Under the pieces are notes generated by a model. It had not been told where the DNA came from. It did no database searches and saw only the letters and a list, made by a program, of their open reading frames with translations. The position numbers and the translations under genes are program-made. A DNA stretch of 64,000 bases from Topomyia yanbarensis (lineage: Eukaryota > Arthropoda > Insecta > Diptera > Culicidae): assembly GCF_030247195.1 (NCBI RefSeq), contig NC_080672.1, positions 94,374,113 through 94,438,112 on the forward strand, given 5' to 3'. Numbering within the stretch: position 1 is the first letter of the stretch; each line of letters begins with the position of its first letter. Positions 1 to 10,479 of the stretch are shown piece after piece.

Positions 1-2116
1 AAGATTGCTGGGCATCTTAGGAATGGAACTAGCTATATGTGTGCGGTGGTCCTGCTCATGTCCCATATGTCAGGTCAAGATATTCAGAATCCATTCGAAT
101 GTAAACAATGACACTGTATGGTGGATATCTCGAGTAAGACCGAGAGTCTAGGAAAATCATTTTGCTAGAAGATTGCTGGGCATCTTAGGAATGGAACTAG
201 CTATATGTGTGCGGTGGTCCTGCTCATGTCCCATATGTCAGATCAAGATATTCAGAATCCATTCGAATGTAAACAATGACACTGTATGGTGGATATCTCG
301 AGTAAGACCGAGAGTCTAGGAAAATCATTTTGCTAGAAGATTGCTGGGCATCTTAGGAATGGAACTAGCTATATGTGTGCGGTGGTCCTGCTCATGTCCC
401 ATATGTCAGATCAAGATATTCAGAATCCATTCGAATGTAAACAATGACACTGTATGGTGGATATCTCGAGTAAGACCGAGAGTCTAGGAAAATCATTTTG
501 CTAGAAGATTGCTGGGCATCTTAGGAATGGAACTAGCTATATGTGTGCGGTGGTCCTGCACTCAAAAAAAAGTAAACGTTATGCTTATTGATTTTACACA
601 TAGATTTTTGCAATTAACGGTGGCATATAGACACTATTTGCTGGCACATAAATCTAATGTGTGTATTTACAAGAAATATTAATCTTACATTCACATTTCA
701 TAACTATTAGGCACATAAAACCCCATTCTATAACAATATGCACATATAACTTATGTGTGTGCATACATAGTTTATACAGTTGACACATAGAAGATATGTG
801 TGCGCTAGATAACAATACCATTTCTTCTTCATATGAATTTTAAGCGGTTTGAAGCAAATAGAATTAACGTTTGGATTTTTTTCAGTGTGGTCATGTCCCA
901 TATGTCAGGTCAAGATATTCAGAATCCATTTGAATGTAAACAATGACACTGTATGGTGGATATCTCGAGTAAGACCGAGAGTCTAGGAAAATCATTTTGC
1001 TAGAAGATTGCTGGGCATCTTGGGAATGGAACTAGCTATATGTGTGCGGTGGTCCTGCTCATGTCCCATATGTCAGATCAAGATATTCAGAATCCATTTG
1101 AATGTAAACAATGACACTGTATGGTGGATATCTCAAGTAAGACCGAGAGTCTAGGAAAATCATTTTGCTAGAAGATTGCTGGGCATCTTAGGAATGGAAC
1201 TAGCTATATGTGTGCGGTGGTCCTGCTCATGTCCCATATGTCAGGTCAAGATATTCAGAATCCGTAAGAATGTAAACAATGACACTGTATGGTGGATATC
1301 TCAAGTAAGACCGAGAGTCTAGGAAAATCATTTTGCTAGAAGATTGCTGGGCATCTTAGGAATGGAACTAGCTATATGTGTGCGGTGGTCCTGGTCATGT
1401 CCCATATGTCAGGTCAAGATATTCAGAATCCATAAGAATGTAAACAATGACACTGTATGGTGGATATCTCGAGTAAGACCGAGAGTCTAGGAAAATCATT
1501 TTGCTAGAAGATTGCTGGGCATCTTAGGAATGGAACTAGCTATATGTGTGCGGTGGTCCTGCTCATGTCCCATATGTCAGGTCAAGATATTCAGAATCCA
1601 TTTGAATGAAAACAATGACACTGTATGGTGGATATCTCGAGTAAGACCGAGAGTCTAGGAAAATCATTTTGCTAGAAGATTGCTGGGCATCTTAGGAATA
1701 GAACTAGCTATATGTGTGCGGTGGTCCTGCTCATGTCCCATATGTCAGATCAAGATATTCAGAATCCATTTGAATGTAAACAATGACACTGTATGGTGGA
1801 TATCTCGAGTAAGACCGAGGAGTCTAGGAAAATCATTTTGCTAGAAGATTGCTGGGCATCTTAGGAATGGAACTAGCTATATGTGTGCGGTGGTCCTGCT
1901 CATGTCCCATATGTCAGGTCAAGATATTCAGAATCCATAAGAATGTAAACAATGACACTGTATGGTGGATATCTCGAGTAAGACCGAGAGTCTAGGAAAA
2001 TCATTTTGCTAGAAGATTGCTGGGCATCTTAGGAATGGAACTAGCTATATGTGTGCGGTGGTCCTGCTCATGTCCCATATGTCAGGTCAAGATATTCAGA
2101 ATCCATAAGAATGTAA
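1..2116. repeat. 168-bp tandem satellite array
   Basis: A 168-bp unit starting at positions 1, 169, 337 and 505, then again at 1004 and 1172, repeats head to tail to about 2116, giving roughly 10.6 copies. Copies differ by only a few substitutions, for example CTCGAG versus CTCAAG and CATTTGAATG versus CATAAGAATG. The array enters from the left edge of the window, so its true size is unknown. The last copy breaks off after AGAATGTAA. No coding potential is seen. The low divergence suggests recent expansion or homogenisation. Confidence 0.95.
559..887. mobile_element. 329-bp CACTS-ended MITE inside the satellite
   Basis: The element begins CACTCAAAAAAA and ends TTTTTTTCAGTG; reading inward, both ends also share AAACGTTA. 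It is flanked by TG on each side (557-558 and 888-889). Adjacent satellite units start at 505 and 1004, a distance of 499 = 168 + 329 + 2, so the insertion accounts exactly for the array interruption and confirms both the boundaries and a 2-bp duplication. The interior is rich in ACACATA/TATGTGT words and has no ORF. CACTR-type ends with a 2-3 bp duplication suggest a CMC/EnSpm-like source; that assignment is inference. Confidence 0.8.
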
Positions 2117-3362
2117 TAACTTAACATTAGGAATTTAGTGCTTAACTTGACACTGGTTTCTGCTATTTGCTAATAGGTGGCTCTGCAATCGCAAAATGTT
2201 AGGCACTAAAAATTTTGGTGCTTGGAATTTAGTGCCTAACTTGATACAAACCGTCTTCTGCCGCTTCAACTGACCACAAAATGTCCACACCTTGAACGAA
2301 CAAAATTCGTTATATAAGATTGGTTTTCTTGTAGGTTTAGAATTTCAGGATGTTACATCCGCAATGATTCGTATCGTGATATCCTTTGATAACTTTTTCA
2401 CACATTGCATGATACCGCAATGCCACTTCCGTTTCTGACATCCACCACGGACAAATGTGTTCGTTGAGAAATTTGATCTTCCTTTTAACGATTGTGTATC
2501 ACCATTTAGCTAATATAATTACACTTGAATTGCCTAAGAATATTGCAATTAAACTTAGTAATCACTTTGTGGAAGTATTCTTCATTAGATGAAAGTTTTT
2601 CCGCTTTTTTTTGTTCTCGTTATAATACATGGTTACTTAACTAAAATTAATTGTGAGTGCAACATGTCCCGCAAATACAAATTCAACAAACGTCAAGCGC
2701 ATTGTAAGCACATGAAACGTGCATGTATGCGAGCATCAAGGTCCGTCAAATATTCTTCGAGAGAAATGTTGACGGTCCGTGCTGTTGCCGTTCTGTGACG
2801 TTCCGGAAGACTGATGTCTCGTGTGAATACGTGTGTTAAAAACACGTTTAATATATCTTGACGTACCGATGACGTTCCGTTCCGTTGACGGATCTTGATG
2901 TATCGTGTGAATCGTTACTTTATCCCATAGAATCGGTTGTGTCACTGGAGCCGGTATACGAACTGGAACCAGCCAGAATTCCAGTTCATTTCCGGCTGAA
3001 CTTTACTGGGAATGTTCGTTCGCCACTGCACGCAGAATTTTATTTATGCATCGATAGCATACTTTTCTAGCTGCCTCTCGTTTCTTCTGCTGTAAATTGT
3101 ATGCATTGTATTGTACATTGTACATATTCGGTCTATCCACTCATTCGATGCTGACTAGAAGTTTAAGCATGAAAATGCATAAAAATTACAGCAGAATAAA
3201 AGAGACGGGAATAGAAAGAATGCTAACTACGCATATTTTTGTTTCTCAGTGTGGATTGTTTACACGCAGAAAAAAGATTTGTAGGTTCAATAAAAATATG
3301 GATAAAATTCAATTAATAAAATTATTGGTCGGCAGACAATAAATTCCATATCAACTTTTGAA
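2117..3362. other. Intergenic, no supportable gene
   Basis: No gene is recognised. Two similar stretches near 2120-2150 and 2195-2245 share TTAGTGCCTAACTTGA-like words, and 2750-2900 contains repeated GACGTTCCG/GACGGATC words. The short ORFs look like chance ORFs. Confidence 0.5.
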
Positions 3363-3557
3363 TAGGGCTAATAAGATTTGTAAACAAACTTTTGTTTTGC
3401 TGATTTCTCTTATTTTGTTATAATTTCAACACAGAAAACATTTGAAATTGATTCTACCAAGGGTAAATATGTTGATTCAAGTGTATTTTTCATGAAATTC
3501 AACTCGGCAGCGGAGTAATGAGCGAAAGAAGTTTGTTTACAAAAATCTCATTAGCCC
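3363..3557. mobile_element. 195-bp inverted-repeat MITE
   Basis: The ends read GGGCTAATAAGATTTGTAAA on the left and, as reverse complement, GGGCTAATGAGATTTTTGTA on the right, giving arms of about 30 bp. TTTTGAA lies immediately outside both ends (3356-3362 and 3558-3564) and is a plausible 7-bp target duplication. The interior is AT-rich and noncoding. Confidence 0.65.
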
Positions 3558-3873
3558 TTTTGAAGAATTAATATTGAATTTATTTAATGAATTCAATAAA
3601 ATTTATTGTTTGAACAAATGCAAAATTTATATTTGGTTTGAATAAAAGAAGTTATTGTTCTATTTTTTAATATATTTTATTGGAATTAAAACAAAATTAC
3701 CTAAATTAAAAATGTTTTTATTGAAAGCAAAAATTATTGTAATTGCGATAAAAAATATTTTCAGACCAATAAGTTTTGAAGTAATAAACAAAAAATGATA
3801 GGATTGAATAACACATATTTTTGGTTTAAATATGCTTAATTTTTCTGCGTGCAATCGAAAAAAAATCAAAAAA

Positions 3874-4038
3874 TTAGGCTGTGCACGCTGACGAAGTCGA
3901 CATAAATTTGACTTTTACTGTGAGCCATGTTTACCAACACTGCCATTAAGCTGCGAGGCAATGTTGGTAAACACGGCTCACAGTCAAAGTCAATTTATGT
4001 CAACTTGCTAGTTGATTTCGTCAGTGTGCACAGTCTAA
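3874..4038. mobile_element. Hairpin MITE, GCTGTGCACGCTGACG family, copy 1
   Basis: The left arm (TTAGGCTGTGCACGCTGACG, then CGACATAAATTTGACTTT and GTGAGCC-TGTTTACCAACA) is mirrored by the right arm ending GTCAGTGTGCACAGTCTAA, so nearly the whole 165 bp folds on itself. Diverged relatives lie at about 18673-18838 and 33409-33580. It abuts the PIF-like element that starts at 4039. Confidence 0.7.
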
Positions 4039-4452
4039 GGGCATATGTTCAGGAGTGTTTCGGTACCAGATTCATAATTTTGACAGTTCTATAAAATAAA
4101 ACTAAAAATTTTAAAACTAGAACTTGCTGTCCCCAGCAGCAATTTTAACGCGTGTTCTATTCAGTTTGAAATTCATTTTCCGCCATGCTTTCAGCGTCAC
4201 TGCATTCAAATTTATTTTTCCCCAGTCTATCGGGTCCAAGTGTCTATGCTGAAAACTTTGCATGTATTTAAAACAGTTCTAAACGTGTTTTAAAATCAGC
4301 AACAAATAGAACGGCGTCGTATAACAGTTTTAAATTTTAAAACATAACTGTTCGAAATAATAAAACAAAACGCTCTGCTGGGGATGTGAATGTTTCAGTT
4401 CCAGATCTACTTTGAAATTCCTATACAAAATAAAACGCTTCTGGACATGCCC
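4039..4452. mobile_element. PIF/Harbinger-like MITE, copy 1
   Basis: A 414-bp element with ends GGGCATATGTTCAGGAG and, reversed, GGGCATGTCCAGAAG, flanked by TAA at 4036-4038 and 4453-4455. It is closely similar along its length to 5193-5605. A 3-bp TWA duplication and GGG-type ends are the PIF/Harbinger hallmark; no transposase is present, so it is nonautonomous. Confidence 0.75.
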
Positions 4453-4890
4453 TAATGCTATAAAAATGTTGACAACGGATTTTGAAGGTGCGTATCGTGC
4501 AAGACGGATACAGGTGTGCACATGTTTTGTTCTATGTGTGAGTGCGGTTGTCATTTTTCATTGATGAAGCCGAAAAAAACAAAAGTATATGAAGAAGAAA
4601 CACACAAACAAATGACGTAGTAGGACTTTCTGTTTTGTTTCGGTTCGGTCATAGTTATTTTAATCGTTTGTTTAGGTAAAAAGTGTCCCGAAGTGTTCTA
4701 ATCGGTAGATCCGAGGTGATGCTCGGCCTTTTCTCACTTTTCATCGGGCGCCAAAGAATCAGGATGCTCGTTCGGATGTTTATGTTTACTTCAAAGGCCC
4801 CGGACGCCATGCTTAATTTTACAAGTATAAAACTCACGGCTTACAGAAACGAGGCTTGCTGTACTCCGCGAATTGAGTTTTTGGTGCCGA

Positions 4891-5034
4891 GTTGGCAAAT
4901 AGCCCCCCGTCAGCCAGCAACTTGCCCTTGACTGGGAAGCTATCCCGACGTCCAAAACCTTTGCTGGGAACAGAAAATTACGGTTCCCAGTCAAAAAGGG
5001 CAAGTTGCTGGCTGATGGGGAGCTATTTGCCAAC
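4891..5034. repeat. Inverted repeat, 47-bp arms
   Basis: GTTGGCAAATAGC...CAGCCAGCAACTTGCCC...GACTGGGA (4891-4937) is mirrored at 4985-5034, with about 47 bp between the arms. A third related stretch (GCAAATTGCTCC...TTGCTGGCAA) follows to about 5085. It is probably the core of a small foldback element whose outer limits I cannot define. Confidence 0.65.
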
Positions 5035-5192
5035 TCCGATGCGCAAATTGCTCCTCAATTTGCCAGTAAATTGCTGGCAATTAGGGGGCTATTTCAAATG
5101 CAACATTTGGGCGATTTGCCACCGTATTTTTCTTTTTTGCCGCCCTGTCCGCCTTTAAATCGCCCACGGAACGGGCCATTTTATCGCCCTTA

Positions 5193-5605
5193 GAGCATGT
5201 TCAGGAGAGTTTCAGTTTTAGATTTATAATTTTGACAGTTCTATAAAATAAAACGGAAAATTTTAAAACTGGAACTTTCTGTCCCCAGCAGCAGTTTTAG
5301 CGGGTGTTCTATTCAGTTTAAAATTCATGTCTCGCCATGCCTTCAGCGTTACTGCATTCAAATTTACTTTTCCCCAGTCTATCGGTTCTAAGTGTCTCTG
5401 CTGAAAACTTTCCATGTATTCAAAACACAGTTCTAAACGTGTTTTAAAATCAGCATCAAATAGAACGGCGTCGTATAACAGTTTTAAATTTTGAAACAAA
5501 ACTGTTCGAAATAATAAAACAAACGCTTTGCTGGGGATGTGATTGTTTCAGTTCCAGTTCTACTTTGAAACTCCTATATAAAATAACACGCTCCTGAACA
5601 TGCCC
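5193..5605. mobile_element. PIF/Harbinger-like MITE, copy 2
   Basis: A 413-bp second copy of the 4039-4452 element in the same orientation, beginning GAGCATGTTCAGGAG and ending CTCCTGAACATGCCC. TTA flanks both ends (5190-5192 and 5606-5608), again a TWA duplication. The ends are closer to a perfect inverted repeat than in copy 1. Confidence 0.75.
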
Positions 5606-5911
5606 TTAGTTGCCTAATATGAAAATTCTACTATAGTTACACGCGATTCCACAATTTCCCACATTTGTTGGCTTAATGAAGTGCACGAAACAAACAAAAC
5701 TCAAGCGAGAACATGCCAATTATTAAAAAAACAATTTTAAGCTTAAGCCAAACATGAACCGCCATGTTTGAAAAACGCGAAAAACAACCAAGTCCATTTC
5801 AGCTGCCAGAAAATTTGTCTAAATATTGAAATTGGCTTTAAAGCGCATTCGCAAATTGCATTTTTTTCGTAGGGGCAATTAGCACAGGCGAGTTTAGTCA
5901 AACGTCAAAAT

Positions 5912-6140
5912 CTCGATAAACATATGATTACGGCCTAAAAGCCAACTGTCAAAATTCTCTTTGAAAGGCAAATTCCTGGCAAACCGATGCTCGCCAATCA
6001 CAGATGTTGGTAGTAAACAAAAGTTTTCTCTTTCATTAACTGCTATGAACTGTGCTTAGCGAGTAACGGTTTGTCCGGAATTTCCTTTCAAAGAGAATTT
6101 TGACAGTTGGCTTTTAAGCCGTAATCATATGTTTGTCGAG
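5912..6140. mobile_element. CTCGACAAAC long-TIR MITE, copy 1
   Basis: A 229-bp element whose left half (CTCGATAAACATATGATTAC, GGCCTAAAAGCCAACTGTC, CTCTTTGAAAGG) is mirrored by the right half ending CATATGTTTGTCGAG. AAAT flanks it at 5908-5911 and 6141-6144, a 4-bp target duplication. Sister copies at 15556-15790 and 45149-45358 also have 4-bp A/T duplications. No coding capacity. Confidence 0.85.
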
Positions 6141-6610
6141 AAATGTTTAAATCGCCTGACCGCATGTTCGTCCGCATTTTTTTTTTTGACCGGGATATGT
6201 AAGCCCAGGCTTACCAATATGACTGCCTTTTTACTACTGTCGCTGTGCAACAGAATCCGATGTCGCTATGTGTGCTCAACGCTCTCTTGCTACAGCACGT
6301 TCGCTCGCCAAGCCGAACTGTAATGGCAACAATGCAATCTTGTGAGAAAAAGTGCTGTTTGGTGACAGTCTGTACCGCGCTCGTTTTGTTGAGAATATTC
6401 TACGCTAAACGTAGCGAGCGAATGGGCTGTCGGTTTACCATTTTTTGTGTCTGCTGTTTCGCATAAACTGTCCCGGTGACAGCCTTTTGAGAGGGATAAC
6501 ATTCCTCGTCCAAACTGGTAAAACTGTCGTCTAGGGCTGTCATATGATGAATGTCACCATTGAACATTTGCATGGAGTTTGAATCGGCGCAGCGGCAACA
6601 ATTTGCGCTA

Positions 6611-6747
6611 AAGCGGACCCTGCACGAGCAGAAATATTGACAATAAATCATAGATTGATTCTTTAGAATTTAATTGAGATTGGTGGATTGAAGCAGTCTT
6701 ATCAATATATTTATTGACAATATTTCTGTCTCGTGTAAGGTCCGCTT
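6611..6747. repeat. Hairpin element with AAGCGGACC ends
   Basis: AAGCGGACCCTGCACGAGCA followed by GAAATATTGACAATAAAT is mirrored by ATTTATTGACAATATTTCTG then TCGTGTAAGGTCCGCTT. Arms are about 45 bp with an AT-rich loop. Probably a MITE; no clear target duplication is seen. Confidence 0.65.
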
Positions 6748-6795
6748 AAGGATCAACGCATGTTCAAGCGAACGATCGTGTAAAATGTACTTTTC

Positions 6796-7032
6796 AGCAT
6801 AACAGTTATATTTTGGTTGCAGTTGAAAATCTAAATAGTGAACTTGCGCTTTTTGATTTTTCTCCTATTTTCAGCGTGCGGAACTAAAGCGCAACTGGTG
6901 TAAATGATGCGCAAGTTGATTCTCTAACATGTACACAAGATGCGCTGTAGTTGCCCACTCTGCAAATAGGGAAAAACGAAAGGTGCAAGGTAATTTTTCG
7001 ATTTTCAACTGCAACCAGAATACTGTTATGCT
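6796..7032. repeat. Inverted-repeat element with AGCATAACAG ends
   Basis: AGCATAACAGTTATATTTTG plus GTTGCAGTTGAAAATC on the left is mirrored by GATTTTCAACTGCAACCAGA and CTGTTATGCT on the right. Shorter internal matches (TTGCGCTTT, CCTATTT) also pair. Probably a third MITE family packed next to 6611-6747. Confidence 0.65.
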
Positions 7033-8450
7033 AATCATGCGCATTAATTTGGACGTGCTTTAGGCATGATAAAACGCAGTTTTCAAACGTAGAAAAATTT
7101 GCCCAGGATAGAATTCTGGCACGATTTTCATTGGATGTCATTTAACATCAGTCGTAAGTTTTCATTACGTTGTTTTGGGCAATTGATTTATAGCATGATG
7201 GATTCAGTTGATTAAATAAATAGTCAGTTTTCTAATGCCGTTTTTTAATGAACAACCCCGGAGCAGTAAGTTGCATTTTCCAGCGAAAGAGCCGGCCACT
7301 GGACGTGTTCATTCCCACTTCTGCCAGAAAGTGCAACACTAGTGATTTCGGAATTAAAAAATCATATGATTAATATATGAGAAAATGAAAAAATGATGAA
7401 TCTAAGAATTAAAAAATTTAAGAATTCAAAAATTTAGAAATTTTAAAATTCAAAAATTTAAAGATTTAAAAATTTAAAGAATCAAAGATTTGAAATTTTA
7501 AATATTTTGAATGGAAAAGGAAAAAAATTAAAATATTGAAGATTAGAAAATTTTGAAAGTTAAGGATTTAATAATTTTGGAACTTTAAAATTTAAAATAA
7601 AAATTTAAAACATGAAATATATTTTTTTATTTAAAAGTTTTTAAATACGAGACCGAGGAAATATTTTTACAAACCATTTTCAACTATTCTTGATGATGAA
7701 AGCCATCATTTTTTTTAAAAAAGTGCTGTATTAGGGCAGTTCACCACTAACAATAATAATACATTCCATATTAAATATAAAAAGTGATTGAAATTTATTT
7801 TTATTATTCTGTAGTACGAACGCTATGTTAGCAATGTTAAAGGCATTTTTTCTTATTTTTTAATGGGCCCATAGAAGTTAAATTTTAAGATAATTAAAAA
7901 CTAAGATAAACTAAATATGAGTTAGAAAAGTGATCTGATTCGCAATGGATAGGTGACCATTGATTCACGCTAAACCTCCTGAATTCGCGGTTGCGGCACG
8001 GGACGATTAAAATTGTGGTATGATCCTTGTTTTCGGATAAAATTGCTAATAAGAAAATGAGGTCATGACAGTAAAAACATTTAACAGTAGTTGCCACATT
8101 TTAATTATTTATGGCTTAGCGCTGCTCACAACTCCCAATGCTTCACAACCTCCCAACGTCCCCTATTTCGAGGTGTGCCTGTACCTTGAAAAGTACAAAA
8201 TGTTAGGACAATCTCGACAAACACGTTTGCTATTGAGTGGCATAATAAAACAAATAAAATCATCAGCTTGTCGATCACCTCAAACAAATTAGCATAACCA
8301 ACAAATCACGAAAATATTTCAGGAGCCTGAAATCGGCGGCACGCCCCTCTTACAATTAAATTTAACTATATTATGCATTTCTCTATCGTAGCAACCCAAT
8401 TTTTTAACTTTCCGATGAAATAAAAAAAAGCCTCATAACTCATATTCACT
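7033..8450. other. AT-rich intergenic sequence
   Basis: No gene is recognised. 7370-7640 is a run of AAAATTT/AATTTAAA words typical of slipped AT-rich DNA. 7730-8400 contains no similarity I can identify. Confidence 0.5.
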
Positions 8451-8451
8451 A

Positions 8452-9349
8452 GAGTGAGACATGGTTATATGAAAAAAATAAAATTTGGCTCCGAGTAACT
8501 TTTTGGGTCCCATTTAGCTCCCAGAACAACTCTGCAAATTTTTAGCTCAATCGGTGAAACTATATTTTTGCGCCCACGGTTTAAAGTTTACATGGGATTT
8601 CATATGGGAAAATTGTCTTTTGCAAATTAATTCTTCCAAGAGTTGCCCGTTATCTCCAAAAAATAAACAGTCTGATTTTTATAGGAAATTTATCAAGGAA
8701 ACAAAGTCTAGAAGACTGCAAAACGATCTGATGCTTGTGGAAAAAGTTATTAAGCAAAAACCGATTGATGCCCTGAAGATTGATGAAAATTTCAGTTTTC
8801 ATAGCATCACTGCTTCTGACGGTCTAATCAACGTTGGTCTAATTATATACAAAATTTTTAACTTTCTCTTATTATGTAAAAAGAAGCCTCAATTTATCCC
8901 TCAAAACCTTGCGAAGTGACCAAATAGTATAGATAAACGATTTAGATACGTTAAGAGAGGATTAAAACAAAATTGCGTATAATTGGACAACCAACAGCAG
9001 TGGTGCTAGAAAAAATGAATATTTTTTCAATCATCAGAGCATCAATCGGTTTCTGCTTGATAACTTTTTTCTTAAGCATCAGATCGTTTCGTGGTTTTCG
9101 AGACTTTGTTTCTTTGTAAAATTTTCTATACAAACCACATAACGATTTATTTTTAGGATGTAATGGGCGGCTCCTGGAGGAATTATTTTGTAAAAGTTGA
9201 CTTTCCCATGCAAAATCCCATGTAAACTTTGAACAGTGGGCGCAAAAATATAGTTTCACCGATCGAGCTGAGAATTTGTACAGTTGTTCTAGGACCCAAA
9301 TGGTACCTAAAAAGTTGCTCGGAGCTGGAATCTATTTTTTGTCCCACCC
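8452..9349. mobile_element. 0.9-kb foldback element with about 370-bp arms
   Basis: The left arm (8452 to about 8820) and right arm (about 8985-9349) are imperfect inverted copies; matched landmarks include GGTGAAACTATATTTTTGCG, CATGGGATTT and CGATTGATGC. Outer ends are AGAGTGAGACA and, reversed, AGGGTGGGACA, with TA at each edge. ORFs in the two arms give similar peptides only because the arms are copies; they are not convincing genes. AGGGTGGGAC-type ends resemble mosquito DNA elements known to me. Confidence 0.7.
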
Positions 9350-9721
9350 TAATGTTCACCTATGATTCGTGACTAGGCGCAATCTGCATTTTCATCTACA
9401 CGGCATATCAAAAATCCGTTTTCTGAAACCGTCCAACTTTCCGCAATACGTACTTCTAAACGATTGCTTTCTGCCCCGATACGCCAATTCGACTCACATC
9501 ACCATTACTGAACAATTACTATCCAGCTTCACTCAAACGATTCTCCCCCGCAACATAACAGTCTACCACAACGACTAAAAATATTTGCTCAGGTTTTCAA
9601 TTTCGAACGAAATTAAAAATTCGCTGTTTAAAATCAAATCAAATAAAGCCGCTGGTTGTCATTCCGTCTGGGAAATGAATGAAAAAAAAAACGAAAACCT
9701 TGCATGCAGCATTCATTCTAA

Positions 9722-9817
9722 GGGTCGATTTCTTCACCCTCTCTTAACTTTTAAACCAGGTTTACCAGTACGTTTAAACCTGGCTTAAGCGCTAAGCGAG
9801 AGTGAAGAAATCGGTCC
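9722..9817. mobile_element. 96-bp mini-hairpin element with TAA duplication
   Basis: GGGTCGATTTCTTCACCCTC and the reversed right end GGACCGATTTCTTCACTCTC form the arms, with a second pairing of TTTAAACCAGGTTTA with CGTTTAAACCTGG inside. TAA flanks both sides (9719-9721, 9818-9820), which fits a PIF/Harbinger-type nonautonomous element. Confidence 0.65.
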
Positions 9818-10479
9818 TAAATCGTTTTATACTCCGCACCGTACTGGGCTTAACTAATGTACAGAGCACGACTTTCACAGAAAAAAATGTTCTTTGATTG
9901 CATCGACGTGTCGGTTCTACCACTAAGAACGATAGAAATGTTACGCAAAACCAACTGAGGCTGTCATCGCTCATTAACTATAGTTGTAGACGTATGCGCA
10001 AATTGTCGTGTGCGGTACAAGACGGCAACGTTGCAAGTCGCATAACAGTTTAGTTTGTCGTGCTTGATTCGGTCATCAAACTGTCCAAGCGAAAAGAAGA
10101 CGACAGCCTCTGAAATACTGTCGCAAGGCTGTACCCCTGTGTAAGCCGTGTATAAAGCTAATACTCCAAAGTGTCAAATGTTCCCACGTTTCTTTCTCTT
10201 CATCTTGCGTTTCGTGCATCACATTATAATAATACAGCTACATGTAGGCAGCAGCCGCAAACTTGACGAGTTTTGCTCCATAGGCACATTAAAGCGATGG
10301 AAATCATTGAAATGATATGTTGCAATACTCACAATCTCATCACATAACTCACTCACAACGTTCAAAACACGAGTTCTTTGGATTTTTCTGAAATTTTTCT
10401 CTGTTTTACTTGCCTTATAAACTTCAGTAATCTCAATCCAGACTGTTTCTGTGACTTCCTGTTAGAATTATATGATATA
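9818..10479 (+). other. Upstream region of the ZNF277 homologue
   Basis: No ORF of note. A pyrimidine stretch ending TAAACTTCAG at about 10428 could be a 3' splice site for a 5' UTR exon, but no donor can be assigned. The promoter is not identifiable by eye. Confidence 0.35.

Noticed and set aside
8554..9259. Two similar ORFs of 121 and 102 codons on opposite strands
   Set aside because: They lie in the two arms of a foldback element, so the similarity is due to arm duplication; no recognised domain.
10378..10479. N-terminal extension of the ZNF277 homologue
   Set aside because: The open frame here begins with TTG and has no ATG before 10480; the shorter start gives the family length.
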